Counted from the stretch's first letter, positions 27,713 through 36,169 are shown. The stretch: DNA of 64,000 nt from Antilocapra americana (GCA_007570785.1 ML664174.1:2115504-2179503); one strand, 5' to 3'. The notes: generated from the letters alone by a model not told the origin. Numbers and translations are program-made.

Positions 27713-30700
27713 CAAATCTGTCAAAATGTGTTGCAAAAGTGTTCACTATTTATTCAACTTCTCTTCAGGACTGAAACTTTTCAAAATATAAGAGACAATA
27801 ATTCAGTCTTTTCTGATTTTTCTTAAGTCTGAAATTAGTAACAAAAAATTTTTTTAATGAAAATAAATAGTTTAACTTACAGCAAGGAGCTGTCTTATAA
27901 GCATGTCTGAGGCTTTCTCAGAAATGTTGCCAACAAAAACTGTAGTGGTGGGACCACAGTTTTCATCATTCTCTTTGGCCTTCAAGCCTGGATGATCCTT
28001 TCGTGCTCCCAAATGCTTTCCAACCATGGACACGGTGGGTACCAAGACCTAACGTGAAAAAAGACAATAAAATTTGAACTTGCAATTAAATTTGCTATCA
28101 TGCTTAATATAACATTAGGCTAAAACATCGATTTTAGCTTCTTTTTTGTTTTTTTTGGCCACACCATACACTATGCGGGATCTTGGCTCCCACACCAGGG
28201 ATGGAATCTGTGCCCCCTGCAGTGGAAGCTCATAGCCTTAACCACTGGACCACCAGGGGAGTCCCAAAACACCTATTTCAAAGTAGCAAACATAAAGGAC
28301 ATTATTACTACAGGTTCTGTATATTTAATATAAAGTTCTCAAAGCTCATTTTTCATTAATACAACTTATTCATGACAAATTGTCACTATTAGATTTTGCT
28401 GTTGTTTAGTTGCTAAATTGTATCCAACTCTTTTGCAACCCCAAGGACTGTAGCCTGCCAGGTTCCTCTGTCCATAGGATTTCCCATCAATAATACTAGA
28501 ATGGGTTAACATTTCCTTCTCCAGGAGATCTTCCTGGATCAGGGATCAAACCAGCATCTCCTGCACTGGCAGGCGGATTCTTTACCATTGAGCCACCAGG
28601 GAAACTAACTATTGGATTATCTTTCTTTTAAAAACAACTTGAAAGAGCAAATAAAAAAACTTAGATAAAAATTTTATGTTTAAGACATCAAAAATCATTT
28701 AAAGTTTTCAAATATATTCACACATTTCTTCACCTACTGTACTCTGTACTACTATAAAAGGAAATTTCAATTATCCCTGCTAATTTTCCTGCAGAATTTC
28801 AAATATTCCCATAGCATTCTCCCCACACTTCAGGTTTACTTCTTCTCAGTTACTTGGGTTTCTATATTATTTTTCCTTGCATAAAGTTCAACTTCCCAGA
28901 GGAAATAGTCTTACTCATCTTTGTATTTGGAATTGAATCTTGCAAAACATATACAGTAGGCACAGAAGTGGTGAACTGGGGGAGCTGCCTTTTCCTAGGC
29001 TGAAATGCAGGAGGTAGAGTACTTGTCATGTGGAGGTTTCCCAGGGCATGTCTTCCAATGAACGTCCAATTCAAGAAAAGCTGGATTGCCCCCTTGGTCC
29101 ACCTCACAGCAAGTTCCTATTTCAATTACCCTTTTAATATAAATAACACTTCCCTCCCTCTTCAAAACCCACAGGTTAAAAAAACAAAAATAGCTAAAAA
29201 AGTAATGAGACCTAATCTCCCTCACAGAGGAATTACAATTTAAATCCTATATTATACTAATTAACTCAAAGAAAAATTCTGGTTAAATAAACATTAAGAG
29301 TTATCATTTAATCACATGTTACAGTATATTAGCATTCTTAACTAAGATGCCTAGAGTGTACAGAGCTTTTATGAATGTGGAGAATTAAAGTTCAAGACAT
29401 AAGACTGAATAATGAAACACTTCAGCAGAGAAAAGATTTCAGTAAAATTTAAGAAAGCTTGAAGGTATCATACTAGAGGACAGAGAAAAATATAGTTTTG
29501 AAAAAGCTAAAAATCAGGTATGTCACTGCAAAGAGTAAAAATATATTCAATTTTTCATTTCAAATTTTAAATTTCTACTAGATCATGTCTGCATTTTTTT
29601 TTTCTTTTAAGAAATCAGATACGTCAGATCACATCTCCTACTTTCAAGAACCAAGACATGAGGGAGTGATGGAAGAGTCAATATCTAAATCTGAAGTAAC
29701 AGTATATGAAGAGTATAGAGAATAAGAGGAAAATCCAAAAAACAAAATAATTTATTTAGGGAGCATTATTTTAGGAGCAACAGTACTTGAGATAAAGTAT
29801 TATTATTTAAATTAGTATGATATATATGAATGCTCTTTCTTCCTATTATTCTTTCAAACATTTAAAATAATTTATCTGAGTTTATCAAGTTGTTTAAATT
29901 CAATTAAAAGCAGTAGTACTTGCAATTCCTCCTTAAAAGTTATACTCACAGTTGGAGCAGGAGCCATAATGCTCATCGGTACAGGAATCATTGGGGTCCC
30001 TAAAAAAGAAGCAAAATGAGTCTTAAGAATATAATTATATATACAAGAATATATTCTATATCAAGTACATACCATAAAAATAAGTACCTTCTTAGTTCTT
30101 TTAAGGGGAAATATAAGACTAATGAAAATGAGATATTAATGAGATATTTTTCAAAACCATATGTAGTTTACAGATTGGTCTACCTAAATAAGCTTAAAAA
30201 CAAAAACACTCATAAAGCAAAAAGACTACCATAACTTGCTGTTGCCTTAATGAATACAAAATTCTGGACAGTTATCAATTCATTTAGTATGTGTTTTTTA
30301 AAAATTAAAAAGAATTTAAAATTTCTTCTATAAAACCAATACACTGGTAAGGAAACAAACGATTTTTCATCATCACCTTTCCTGATTCTGAACAAGTGAT
30401 TAAGCTTTATTCTCAATGCCTTAAAATTTCTTCACAAACTGGAAGCAATCTATTCTTCCCTATAACTCTGTAACACAAGGATTTTGTTAAAAGTATGTTA
30501 CTAGGAAAGACTATCAGAAAATAGATACTATGAGACTAATAAAAAAATAAAGAATCCCTCAAAAATTGATGCCCAAATGAAAATGGCTTAGGACACTATC
30601 TCTCTCAAGAAATTAATGTTTGATGGTTGCTAACCATTCAGATTTCTGTTAACATTATTTTCTTAATCCCTTTTTTGAGGGCGAACTCCTTTATTACAGA

Positions 30701-33347
30701 GTAGTTAAATTACTGACTGTAATTCAGTAATTGTCACATGGAATAATACACTGATAGTACTCAAGCTCTCCCACTACATCCCTGGCAGCAAGGGGGTAAA
30801 AAATACATGTCCACGATTACCTAAAAGAACAGTTTAAAACAGCCAGTTACAAGCAAAAATGTCTTAAAAACTTTTACAAGTACAGCATTCTTCTCCATGA
30901 TGTATACGCGTAAATAGTTGTTTTTTACCCTCAAATTCCTGAAGCTTTAAATGACACTCCAGAAAGATTCCATGTTTATCCTGTGGTTTTTCACAACTAC
31001 TCCAACCAGCTGTGTACTTGAACTAAGGGTCGGAGGCCCCCAAGCTGAGCCTCTGTAATGTACGTGTTATGAATTAACAACCCATCAAATTAGCCAATTG
31101 CAAGGTACTTTTGTTTCTGCAAAATCAGAATCAAAGTCAAGCTCTTTAGTAAATACTGTAATTTCAAACAGATAATCCAATGGTTAAAGCCAGGTCACTG
31201 ATGTAAAGCTTTCCTAAAGAAGAAACTTCTGGTTGGTCTACAAGATCATTTGTTGATTTCAGCCTGAATTACACAGATTCTATGTTAAATGAAAATACTT
31301 TCCAACATGAAAAGTAAGGAGAACTCTTAGAACTATCTTTCATAAGGGAAACTGAATCTGTACAAAGTGCTTTCAATAACATTAAAAAAAATATCGGAAC
31401 TACCACTCATAAACCAGAAGAAAAGTGTAAGTCAAGCAATGCTAATTATAAATCTCAGGATAACACTTCTCAAATGTGGGTTCTCTTAACTGTGCTTAAA
31501 TGGATACTTAGGAATCACCTGTGAACCTGTTAAAAAGACAGCCCTAATTTCTAAGGATTTGCTTCACAATTCAGTAGGTTGGGCTTGGACCTAAAAAAAC
31601 TTTTTTTACTTTATAAAACACTGAACAGAGGAAGCTTTTAGATAGAACTTTGGAAACCTCTCCAAGATACAGACAAATACATATATAGATGTAAGTTAAG
31701 GCAGAATAGTATATATAGGATGTTACTACATTATCTGTGTTAAAGGAATTAACAAAAACAAATGGAATAGAAAAATATATACTTAAGAGTGGCTTATAAT
31801 ATGCACCAAAAAATATCTGGAAGGATAAAGAAGAAACTAACAACCTTGTTTTGTTTTCGCCCTTCAGTAAGGGCATAGTAACAAATTATACAGGAAGGTG
31901 CGAAAAGTTTTTCACTGTATACTTTTTTGATTGTTATAATGTATTACCTATTATTTAAATAAATATTTTTAATTTCCCAGATGAATTCAATCTCAGCCAG
32001 AAATGAAAACTCCCACCACAGGAAAATGAGACATCACATTTCCAGAACGCTAGCAGGCAGCATTTCTACCAATACTCACACACATATTTTCTAAAGATAA
32101 TATTGCAATGACATAAGGACACGTTAAAAAAAACTAGTCATTGGTGGGAATGTAAACTGGCGCAGCCCTATGGAAGAGAGTATGTTGCTGTGGTTTAGCT
32201 GCTAAGTTGTGTCCAGCTCTTCGCGACCCCATGCACTGTAGTCTGCCAGATTCCTGTCCATGGGATTTCCCAGGCAAGAATATCAGAATGGGTTGCTATT
32301 TCCTCCTCCGAGGGATCAAACCCAGGCCTACTGTATTGCAGGCAGACTCCTGCCTTGCAGGCAGAATCTTTACCAACTGAGTCACCAGGGAAACCCCAGA
32401 AAATAGTATGGAGGTTCCTAAAAAACTAAAAGTAGAGCTACCATATGATCCTACAACCCCACTTCTGGGCAGATATACAGAGAAAACTCTAATTCAAAAT
32501 ATACACGCACCCCAATGTTCATCACAGCAGCACTATATACAATAGCCAAGACATGAAAGCAACCTAAATGTCCATCGACAGATGAATGAATAAAGATGTG
32601 GTATATACTGATGTTTACAATGGAATATTACTTAGCCATAAAAAAGAATGGAATCTGCAGCAACATGGATGGACCCAAAGATTATCATATTAAGTGAAGT
32701 AAATCAGAGAAGACAAACATCACTTACATGTGGAATCTAAAAAAATGATACAAATGAATGTATTTACCAAACAGACACACACAGAAAACAAACTTATGGT
32801 TACCAAAAGGGCAAGCAGGGAGGAATAAATTAAGTTTGAGATCAGCAAATATAAACTACTATATATAAAATAGATAAACAACAGGGATTTACTGTATAAC
32901 ATAGGAAACTATATTCAATATCTTAAGTATAATGAAAAATAATCTTAAAAAAAGTATGTGTGTGTGTGTGTGTGTGTGTGTGTATGCTACTGCTAAGTCA
33001 CTTCAGTCATGTCCAACTCTGTGCATAGAGAGTCGGCGCGCCAGGCACCCCAGTCCCTGGGGTTCTCTAGGCAAGAGTACTGGAGTAGGGTGCCACTGCC
33101 TTCTCTGGTGTGTATATACATACATATATAAAACTGGAACACACACAAGAAAAATCCAAGAAACTGAATCCCTTTCCTGTATAACAGAAATGAACACAAC
33201 ACTGTCCTCAACTACAAAAGCAGCGGTACCCGCAAACTTACCTGGAGGCACGGGAGGCGGAAAGCCAGGGAACTGCGGGGGTGGGATCCCTGGTGGGAGT
33301 GCCGGGATTCCCATCGGAGGGCGATTCAAATGAGGGGGAAAAGACAT
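1300..33347 (-). CDS. RBM25: RBM25 (RNA-binding motif protein 25), spliced CDS, 5' part
   Basis: Twelve coding exons joined at canonical GT-AG sites encode about the first 513 residues of RBM25, a nuclear-speckle splicing regulator. From family knowledge, it associates with U1 snRNP components and influences alternative 5' splice-site choice, including BCL-X. The visible order is: proline-rich N-terminus (residues 1-85), RRM (about 87-164, RNP2 VFVGNI and RNP1-like AFGFCEY), a linker with basic and acidic stretches, then the long RE/RD-rich domain (about 290-440) and a charged helix. I traced the exon phases by hand and the frame stays open across every junction. The C-terminal PWI domain and stop codon lie to the left of position 1, so the gene is cut by the window, not truncated in nature. 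The protein is almost identical to the human protein as I remember it. Confidence 0.97.
1561..1729 (+). mobile_element. tRNA-Glu-derived CHR-type SINE in RBM25 intron 12
   Basis: The body reads like the cetartiodactyl tRNA-derived SINE (GTTCTCTCATGGTCCAGCG, then TTTGATCCCTGGTCC and GATCCCACATGCC). It ends in an A-rich tail. It is flanked by a 12-bp target-site duplication AAAGCAAATCAG at 1549-1560 and 1730-1741. Confidence 0.85.
2180..2401 (-). mobile_element. Bov-tA SINE
   Basis: Reverse-complement Bov-A/tRNA composite. It starts with GCTAAGTCGCTTCAGTCATG and ends with the tRNA-like A/B-box part near 2345-2400. Located in RBM25 intron 12. Confidence 0.85.
3818..3945 (+). mobile_element. L1 3' UTR fragment
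   Basis: Contains the ruminant L1 3' end pattern GAGGGAGGGGAAATATGTAC, then TTCATGTTGATGTATG, AATATTGTAAAGCAATCAAT and an A-rich tail. Only the last roughly 130 bp of the element is present. Confidence 0.7.
4147..4236 (-). CDS. RBM25: RBM25 exon 12: charged helix
   Basis: A 90-nt, phase-0 exon encoding [20 protein letters not shown] and a further [10 protein letters not shown]. It continues the predicted long charged helix after the RE tract. The acceptor CTTTTTAG ends at 4237 and the donor ATG/GTAATT begins at 4146. Confidence 0.96.
4348..4570 (-). CDS. RBM25: RBM25 exon 11: RE-rich domain, second half
   Basis: A 223-nt exon that completes the split Arg codon and reads EKSRD. It then gives a long unbroken Arg-Glu run (about 20 dipeptides), a [16 protein letters not shown] transition and a charged helix ending REKEAAYQE. 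The donor is GAG/GTAAAT at 4347. On the plus strand the same DNA gives Ser/Leu/Phe-rich open frames, which are antisense shadows of the repeat. Confidence 0.97.
5009..5200 (+). mobile_element. Bov-tA SINE
   Basis: Plus-strand copy beginning GGGGCTTCTCAGGTGGCTCA and ending with the ACACGACTGAGCATCTGAGC motif. In RBM25 intron 10. It is diverged in the middle. Confidence 0.85.
5391..5912. mobile_element. 5'-inverted (twin-primed) L1 insertion
   Basis: Bases 5391-5728 are the reverse complement of L1 ORF2 C-terminal coding sequence. The minus frame reads [15 protein letters not shown] and [13 protein letters not shown]. From about 5729 the orientation flips to plus-strand L1 3' UTR (GAAGCATATGTAAACCCATG, TGTATGGCAAAAACAATAAT) with an A-rich tail to 5912. 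The whole is flanked by the 11-bp duplication AGTTAACTGTA at 5380-5390 and 5913-5923. This is the classic twin-priming structure, in RBM25 intron 10. Confidence 0.88.
5913..6832 (-). other. RBM25 intron 10, repeat-free part
   Basis: Unique-looking AT-rich intronic sequence. No mobile element or exon recognised. Confidence 0.5.
6833..7119 (-). CDS. RBM25: RBM25 exon 10: RE/RD-rich domain, first half
   Basis: A 287-nt exon starting [20 protein letters not shown]. It runs through Arg-Glu dipeptide repeats, then Arg-Asp repeats broken by a T-K pair, and ends [11 protein letters not shown] plus two bases of an Arg codon. This mixed-charge domain is known to direct RBM25 to nuclear speckles. Arg codons alternate between CGN and AGR, so the DNA repeat is impure. 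The acceptor GGTTTCTAG ends at 7120 and the donor TCAAG/GTAAGG is at 6832. Confidence 0.97.
8231..8267 (-). other. Candidate cryptic/poison exon a (37 nt)
   Basis: On the minus strand CCTCTATCAG is followed by 37 nt ending AATAAACAG, then GTAAGATTG, a strong donor. Joined after exon 9 it would read Phe-Ser-Asp-Pro and then TGA. The body is purine-rich (GAGCGAGAGAAAAAG), like an exonic splicing enhancer. There is no transcript evidence, so its exon status is a hypothesis. Confidence 0.35.
8947..9006 (-). other. Candidate cryptic/poison exon b (60 nt)
   Basis: The minus strand has ACCACAGACTGTCAG, then 60 GC-richer nt ending GAGAGAGTAAG, then GTAAGATTT. Joined to exon 9 in phase 0 it gives 15 sense codons and TGA. 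An alternative acceptor at CCACAG would give 68 nt. The exon body stands out from the AT-rich intron and also holds a CTCF-like core (GTGGCAGGGGGCG, 8985-8997), so a protein-binding site is a competing explanation. Confidence 0.4.
9943..9967 (-). other. Candidate cryptic microexon c (25 nt)
   Basis: The minus strand has AACTCTCAG, then 25 nt, then GTAAGTATG, an almost perfect U1-complementary donor (GT at 9942-9941). Spliced after exon 9 it would read Leu-Gly-Lys and then TAA. The acceptor's pyrimidine tract is weak, so a longer exon or an unused donor is possible. Confidence 0.25.
10556..10639 (-). CDS. RBM25: RBM25 exon 9: [20 protein letters not shown]...
   Basis: An 84-nt exon (28 codons) ending SKFRDTHK. 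It is a charged helical segment leading into the RE/RD domain. The acceptor TTTTTTAG ends at 10640 and the donor AAG/GTAGTATT has GT at 10555-10554. It leaves phase 0. The following 3.4-kb intron contains the candidate poison exons. Confidence 0.96.
10869..10922 (-). CDS. RBM25: RBM25 exon 8: [18 protein letters not shown]
   Basis: A 54-nt, phase-0 exon encoding 18 residues. The functional acceptor is the first of two TTCCGCAG copies 11 nt apart. Using the second would shift the frame and bring in a TAA near the end of this same exon. The donor AAG/GTTCGT (GT at 10868-10867) departs from consensus at several positions. The exon is therefore a plausible point of regulated splicing. Confidence 0.95.
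10923..12268 (-). other. RBM25 intron 7
   Basis: No recognised mobile element or exon. Poly-G/poly-A runs at about 11936-11960 are simple sequence. Confidence 0.5.
12269..12454 (-). CDS. RBM25: RBM25 exon 7: acidic/basic linker
   Basis: A 186-nt exon (62 codons) that starts [18 protein letters not shown] and ends with the lysine-rich run KKKKEKKED. The region is charged and probably disordered, between the RRM and the RE-rich domain. The Lys tract looks like a nuclear localisation signal (inference). The acceptor follows a long T-rich tract (AG at 12456-12455). The donor is GAC/GTATGTGT at 12268. Confidence 0.97.
12944..13045 (+). mobile_element. CHR-type SINE fragment
   Basis: Begins GGGACTTCCCTGGCAGTCCC and continues to CAGGGGATGCAGGTATACTG, followed by an A-rich (CAAAACAAAA) tail. 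A truncated tRNA-Glu-derived copy in RBM25 intron 6. Confidence 0.75.
13450..13555 (-). mobile_element. CHR-type SINE fragment
   Basis: Reverse-complement tRNA-derived SINE head: CAACCACTGGACCACCAGGG, then AATTC, at 13519-13543. Diverged body upstream. Confidence 0.6.
13560..18007 (-). other. RBM25 intron 6, mostly unique sequence
   Basis: About 4.4 kb with no ruminant SINE, BovB or young L1 that I recognise. Bases around 16690-17200 resemble the weakly conserved remains of an old mammalian interspersed repeat, but I cannot name the family. No exon of RBM25 is missing here. Confidence 0.45.
18008..18168 (-). CDS. RBM25: RBM25 exon 6: end of RRM
   Basis: A 161-nt exon that completes Ala128. 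It carries the RNP1-like segment [20 protein letters not shown], the last RRM helix and strand ([11 protein letters not shown]), and the linker [15 protein letters not shown]. The acceptor TTTGCTAG ends at 18169 and the donor GGG/GTATGT starts at 18007. The aromatic residues of RNP1 expected to stack on RNA (Phe) are present. Confidence 0.97.
18760..20625 (-). mobile_element. BovB (RTE) LINE, 5'-truncated, 1.87 kb
   Basis: Minus-strand reading gives the RTE reverse transcriptase: [19 protein letters not shown], the YADD catalytic motif ([10 protein letters not shown], around 19400) and the [11 protein letters not shown] motif near 20090. The 3' tail, as seen on plus, is TTCAGTTCAGTTGCGCAGTT. 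Several frame breaks make it inactive. It is flanked by a 13-bp duplication ACAACTA(C/T)ATATT at 18747-18759 and 20626-20638. It lies in RBM25 intron 5, in the same transcriptional orientation as RBM25. Confidence 0.93.
20639..22030 (-). other. RBM25 intron 5, unique stretch
   Basis: No repeat or exon recognised. AT-rich. Confidence 0.45.
22048..22170 (+). mobile_element. L1 3' UTR fragment
   Basis: Plus-strand L1 end: GGTGGGAGAGGGATTGAGGA, AACCCATGGCTGATTCATGT, and a tail with CCTCCAATTAAAATAAATTA. It is flanked by AAAAAGAACTTATCTT at 22031-22046 and again at about 22170-22185, a likely target-site duplication. Confidence 0.75.
22188..22691 (-). mobile_element. L1 3' end fragment nested in another L1 tail
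   Basis: Reverse-complement L1: 3' A-rich tail at about 22188-22240, 3' UTR with CATATGCTTCCCCTCC and a C-tract, then ORF2 C-terminal coding in the minus frame ([12 protein letters not shown] near 22640-22680). The bases on both sides (22127-22187 and 22692-22761) are copies of the same plus-strand L1 tail, so the flanking duplication is about 60-70 bp. Confidence 0.8.
23391..23448 (-). CDS. RBM25: RBM25 exon 5: middle of RRM
   Basis: A 58-nt exon encodes [19 protein letters not shown] plus the first base of an Ala codon. This is the central part of the RRM fold. The acceptor TTTTAAAG ends at 23449 and the donor CAAG/GTAGGT has GT at 23390-23389. The phase-1 end matches the next exon. Confidence 0.96.
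23880..24010 (-). mobile_element. CHR-type SINE
   Basis: Reverse complement with TTGTGGCCACAACC, GGGATCCAACCCGCGTCCTC and GAGTCTTAACCACTGCACCA, which is the tRNA-derived SINE head. In RBM25 intron 4. Confidence 0.8.
24301..24430 (+). mobile_element. Diverged CHR-type SINE
   Basis: GGGACTTCACTAGTAGTCTC at the start. Then TTCAATCCCTGTAAGTAAGT, a short ATCCCACACGCCTCACAATG segment and AGCCAAAAATACATATAAAA at the tail. In RBM25 intron 4. Confidence 0.65.
25262..25780 (+). mobile_element. Old L1 3' region
   Basis: Typical L1 ORF2-end/3' UTR text: CTATTCATAGCATCATTATT, AATGGAGTATTAGTTGGCCA, GTATAACAGTGGCTGCCAGA, and TATACCTCAATAAAGATG at the end. Diverged, so an older mammalian L1 subfamily. Confidence 0.75.
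25797..26125 (+). mobile_element. CHR-2-type SINE, near full length
   Basis: GACTTCCTTGGTGGGTCAGT starts the tRNA-related head. The body contains GCTAAGTCCATGCACCACAA, and the tail has GCAGCCAAAAATATATAATA. About 330 bp. Next to the L1 end at 25780. Confidence 0.85.
26150..26530 (+). mobile_element. Old L1 3' region, interrupted by a U6 fragment
   Basis: Patterns such as ACAGAAACTTCACTTCTAAG, TATATAGCAGTGAAAAGTAA, CAAACTAGAGCTACATATAT and GGTGAAAAAAGCAAATTGTG match the old L1 ORF2/3' UTR border. The U6-like 25-mer at 26259-26283 sits inside it. Confidence 0.65.
26259..26283 (-). pseudogene. Tailless 3'-truncated U6 snRNA retro-fragment (25 nt)
   Basis: The minus strand reads nucleotides 1-25 of U6 snRNA (GTGCTC-CTTCGGCAGCACATAT core), with two transitions relative to the human U6 I remember. 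It is directly flanked by 15-nt repeats TT(T/C)CATGTTCA(T/C)TTA at 26244-26258 and 26284-26298, a target-site duplication that abuts both ends exactly. There is no A-tail and the 5' end of U6 is intact. That matches the class of tailless, 3'-truncated small-RNA retropseudogenes thought to be made by L1 machinery. Confidence 0.8.
27667..27709 (+). repeat. Compound microsatellite (GT)n(AG)n
   Basis: About six GT units run directly into about fifteen AG units. In RBM25 intron 4, about 170 bp from the donor of exon 4. Confidence 0.9.
27881..28048 (-). CDS. RBM25: RBM25 exon 4: residues 53-108, start of RRM
   Basis: A 168-nt exon (56 codons) from GTCTTGGTACCC to CTCCTTGCT. It encodes the end of the N-terminal region and the first half of the RRM. 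The RNP2 motif VFVGNI falls at about residues 89-94 and is followed by the first RRM helix ([14 protein letters not shown]). The acceptor AG is at 28050-28049 and the donor GTAAGT is at 27880-27875. Phase is 0 at both ends. Confidence 0.97.
28139..28265 (-). mobile_element. CHR-type SINE
   Basis: Reverse complement, with TTTTTTGGCCACACCATACA, TGCGGGATCTTGGCTCCCAC, CTTAACCACTGGACCACCAG, then GGGAGTCCC at the head. Lies about 90 bp upstream (5' side, minus) of RBM25 exon 4. Confidence 0.85.
28397..28604 (-). mobile_element. Bov-tA SINE
   Basis: GTTGTTTAGTTGCTAAATTG at the Bov-A end. TCCTTCTCCAGGAGATCTTC sits in the body and TTTACCATTGAGCCACCAGG at the tRNA-like end. In RBM25 intron 3. Confidence 0.88.
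29950..29999 (-). CDS. RBM25: RBM25 exon 3: residues 36-52
   Basis: A 50-nt exon begins with GGACCCC, completing Gly36. It encodes [16 protein letters not shown], part of the Pro/Met-rich N-terminus. The acceptor is TTTTTTAG (AG at 30001-30000). The donor is ACT/GTGAGT (GT at 29949-29948). It leaves the frame in phase 0. Confidence 0.95.
30000..32120 (-). other. RBM25 intron 2, unique stretch
   Basis: No SINE, LINE or exon recognised between exon 3 and the L1 at 32.1 kb. AT-rich. Confidence 0.45.
32125..32945 (+). mobile_element. L1 3' region, interrupted by a Bov-tA
   Basis: L1 ORF2-end text: TTGGTGGGAATGTAAACTGG, ACCCCACTTCTGGGCAGATA, CTATATACAATAGCCAAGAC, GGAATATTACTTAGCCATAA. The 3' UTR follows, to about 32945. 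The Bov-tA at 32184-32397 splits the left part. Confidence 0.85.
32184..32397 (-). mobile_element. Bov-tA SINE nested in L1
   Basis: GTTGCTGTGGTTTAGCTGCT at the Bov-A end and TTTACCAACTGAGTCACCAG at the tRNA-like end. The L1 resumes on both sides with a partly matching GA-rich AGTATG repeat, a probable target duplication. Confidence 0.87.
32957..32983 (+). repeat. (TG)13 microsatellite
   Basis: A pure TG run between the L1 tail and a Bov-A SINE, about 260 bp from the RBM25 exon 2 donor. Confidence 0.95.
32984..33106 (-). mobile_element. Bov-A SINE
   Basis: GCTACTGCTAAGTCACTTCA at one end and TACTGGAGTAGGGTGCCACT at the other, i.e. Bov-A2-like. Just 136 bp from the first coding exon of RBM25, in intron 2. 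Confidence 0.85.
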
Positions 33348-33362
33348 TCTTACTGCAGCGGT
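33242..33362 (-). CDS. RBM25: RBM25 exon 2: start codon and proline-rich N-terminus
   Basis: The acceptor TTCTTTCTTTAG lies at 33363-33374. Fifteen leader bases precede the ATG at 33347-33345. The reading begins [20 protein letters not shown] and continues proline-rich to residue 35 plus one base of the codon for Gly36. The donor is CCTCCAG/GTAAG (GT at 33241-33240). The encoded segment is the Pro-rich region before the RRM. A Bov-A SINE and a (TG)n tract lie only about 140-290 bp downstream in the next intron. Confidence 0.97.
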
Positions 33363-34849
33363 CTAAAGAAAGAAATCATGGCAAATCACATTATTTGAAA
33401 AATTTACAATTTGATATGCCTGGTTTCTTGACCTTCATTTTTAGAGTATCTGCAAAATTCTGAAGTTTCTTACCCAAAGGAGTTGGCAAAGACCCTCTTT
33501 TCTCTGTCTGTCCATTGAGAATTTTTTAAACTTAGATCTTTTCTAAAATAAGTTCCCAAAATGTACACGATCTAAGTTCAGGATAGACTCCTACAATCAT
33601 ATGGGAATACATATAAAGGAAGAAAAAAATTTTGAGGTTCAGTTAATATCCAAAAATTAAGTACCAAACATCAATGAATCTTTTTAAACCAAACTCAGAA
33701 TTCAGGAAAATATCTAACAGTTTTTAAGTGCTCTGAAGCATTCGTTTTTTATGTATCCTGGAAACTAAATTAACAAAGTCACACAGTATTTGTTGATTCA
33801 GTGTTGGCCAGCTCTTGAAGGACAAATCAATGTCTCAGTGACATTCTACAAACCTGGGGAGGTTGGGGGGAACCTCTAGGTATCAAGTCCCATTGTAACC
33901 ATTCAAATATAAAGAGAATATCCAATTTGTGACAATGAAAAGAGTGATAATTTTTCTTAAACTTTAAAGCAAACCTCTTAACCATTCCTGAATGATATTC
34001 AATGAATGGATGAAATTCAACAATCAGATGCTGGTATTTGATTTTTAAAAATAAAAGAACACATTGAACTGTTTCATTTCATTTATGACACTAGTATCAC
34101 TTAAAAGAAACTTGTCTTTTCCCTAATGGATAGAAATACTTAAGACTTTCCCTACCCTCAAATTTTATATCGTCAATATTTTTGTCAACTTACTCAAGTA
34201 TCCAAAACTACTAGGAAAAGTTTAGAAAAATGATGTTAGAATGTCCTAGTAAGATTCCATGTGCCAAAATAAGTGGATTGATCTGATATTAATGATGCAG
34301 CTAAAAGTAGTAACTTGATTAATAGGAAATTTTCTGTTGTATCCTTGGAAAAACTCCCCTACCTATACTCTATAACAAGGGATCCAGAGTTGTCTGAAGC
34401 TTTTAAAAAATGTTTTTCTCTACTATTTTCTTTTCTGTGTTTTATATATTGTTTTACTCATCCTTCAGAAGAGAGAGGATAAAAAGTATACATGTCTTCC
34501 ACTTCCTTACCTCTAATCCCAAGTTTGGTATAAATCGTTGCATTCTTCTAAAATATCTTTCTCTATACAAACTAATATATAATCATTTATGTTTTTGTGC
34601 AAGCAATATAATCATAGTATATTGTTATATACATTTCTCCCTCATTATTAACATCTCTTCGTGTCATAAACTTCTACTCCACTCTTTATAATGCAGCGAA
34701 CTATTACTATATAGATAAAACTATCTACCAACGTGGATGGTTATCTCCATATTTTACCTCTTACAAATAATGGACATATAACTCTAAGCACTCATGCCAA
34801 GTAATTCTATAATACAGATCAATACTGTTATGTATCTACACTTTACTTC

Positions 34850-35060
34850 CAAATCCTCCTCCAAACCTACTGTACACATTAATATTCCCACCAAGAGTAC
34901 CTAGGTATGCCCCTTCCTTATATCCTCACCATCATTCCAATCTGATAGGTAAAAAAAATACTCTCCTGTTTCTACTTCCATTTCCCTAATCATTAATGAG
35001 ATTGAGTATCTTTTTACTCATTTATTAGACATTTCTTTAAGAAGCATGTCCTTCATCCTC
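34850..35060 (-). mobile_element. Old L1-type remnant
   Basis: Reverse complement text such as ATATTCCCACCAAGAGTACC, CTTATATCCTCACCATCATT and GAGATTGAGTATCTTTTTAC is typical of ancient L1 3' ends. Strongly diverged. Confidence 0.55.
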
Positions 35061-36169
35061 ATAGCTATTCTTCCTCAGTGTTTTCCCTTAACAAGTTAGA
35101 TTATTAAAATATTCTATAAAATCTAAACTTCAATTTCAAAAACACAGCACACTCAAAATATTCAGAAAGCTTTACAGGTAAAATAAATACCTAGAATGAT
35201 GCCATATACCACCAAGGTATTGGAAAGGCCTTAAAATAGTAAGTATGAATGCAACTAATTAAGACTGCAAATGTGTTGAACCTTTAATTTTTAAAAATAC
35301 TTTTTTGCCCAAAACAAAAACAAATATTCTATATGGAAGGGGACAGAAGTGTATATCCTTTTAAAACATCAGGGGCTACTGTCCTACTTACAGAAGCTCT
35401 TGTATTAACATTATAATACGCTATCTCAGCACTTTCTTAGAAGAACAGTTGGTATTAATACCTGTTGAATAAATAATCAATGAATGAATCAGTAAACAAA
35501 TAATCTCTAAGAAACTCTTTAAATTTATTAAGAAGCCACCATGTGTGGATACAATTCGAGCAGTGACAAGTACCTAGCCTCACAATGGTTACAAAGACTG
35601 AACCATGAATTCATCTTTAGAATCACTTTTCCCCCAAGTATTAAATCCAAATACTACTTAAAAAAAAAACAAACCCTTCATGTTCTTGGTGTTTAAACTA
35701 TTTTTTCAGTTTTCAAACGTCTTTTCATTCTGTTAAGAATTAACCAGATTATGTTTTAGTTTTATGCAATATACCCATTTCATTCACTCCAATTTTTCTA
35801 CAGAATATTTCCCTTTTATTTGGAACTGTTTAAAACTTGCTTACTCAGAAGCTGAACTTCAAAGATGTAGGCAATCTTAAGATAATGGCCCCTCCTATGG
35901 AAATTCAGAAAACAAACATTTCTGGTGATCTCTGATAATTATGAAAGTTCACTTTAAACATCCTAAAACAGTATCAACCACATATTTCAACATAAAGTTT
36001 GCTATCTTTTGATGTGACATGACTGAGAATAAATTTTTAGAATAAGCAAAGTTTAACATTTTTACCTGTAGTTGATAAACTGTAATACTCTTACAATACA
36101 TTATAAGGATATTCAAAGTTGGTATGTCCTTTGTTGAATGAAATAGGGAAGAGAGCTAAGGAATGCTTT

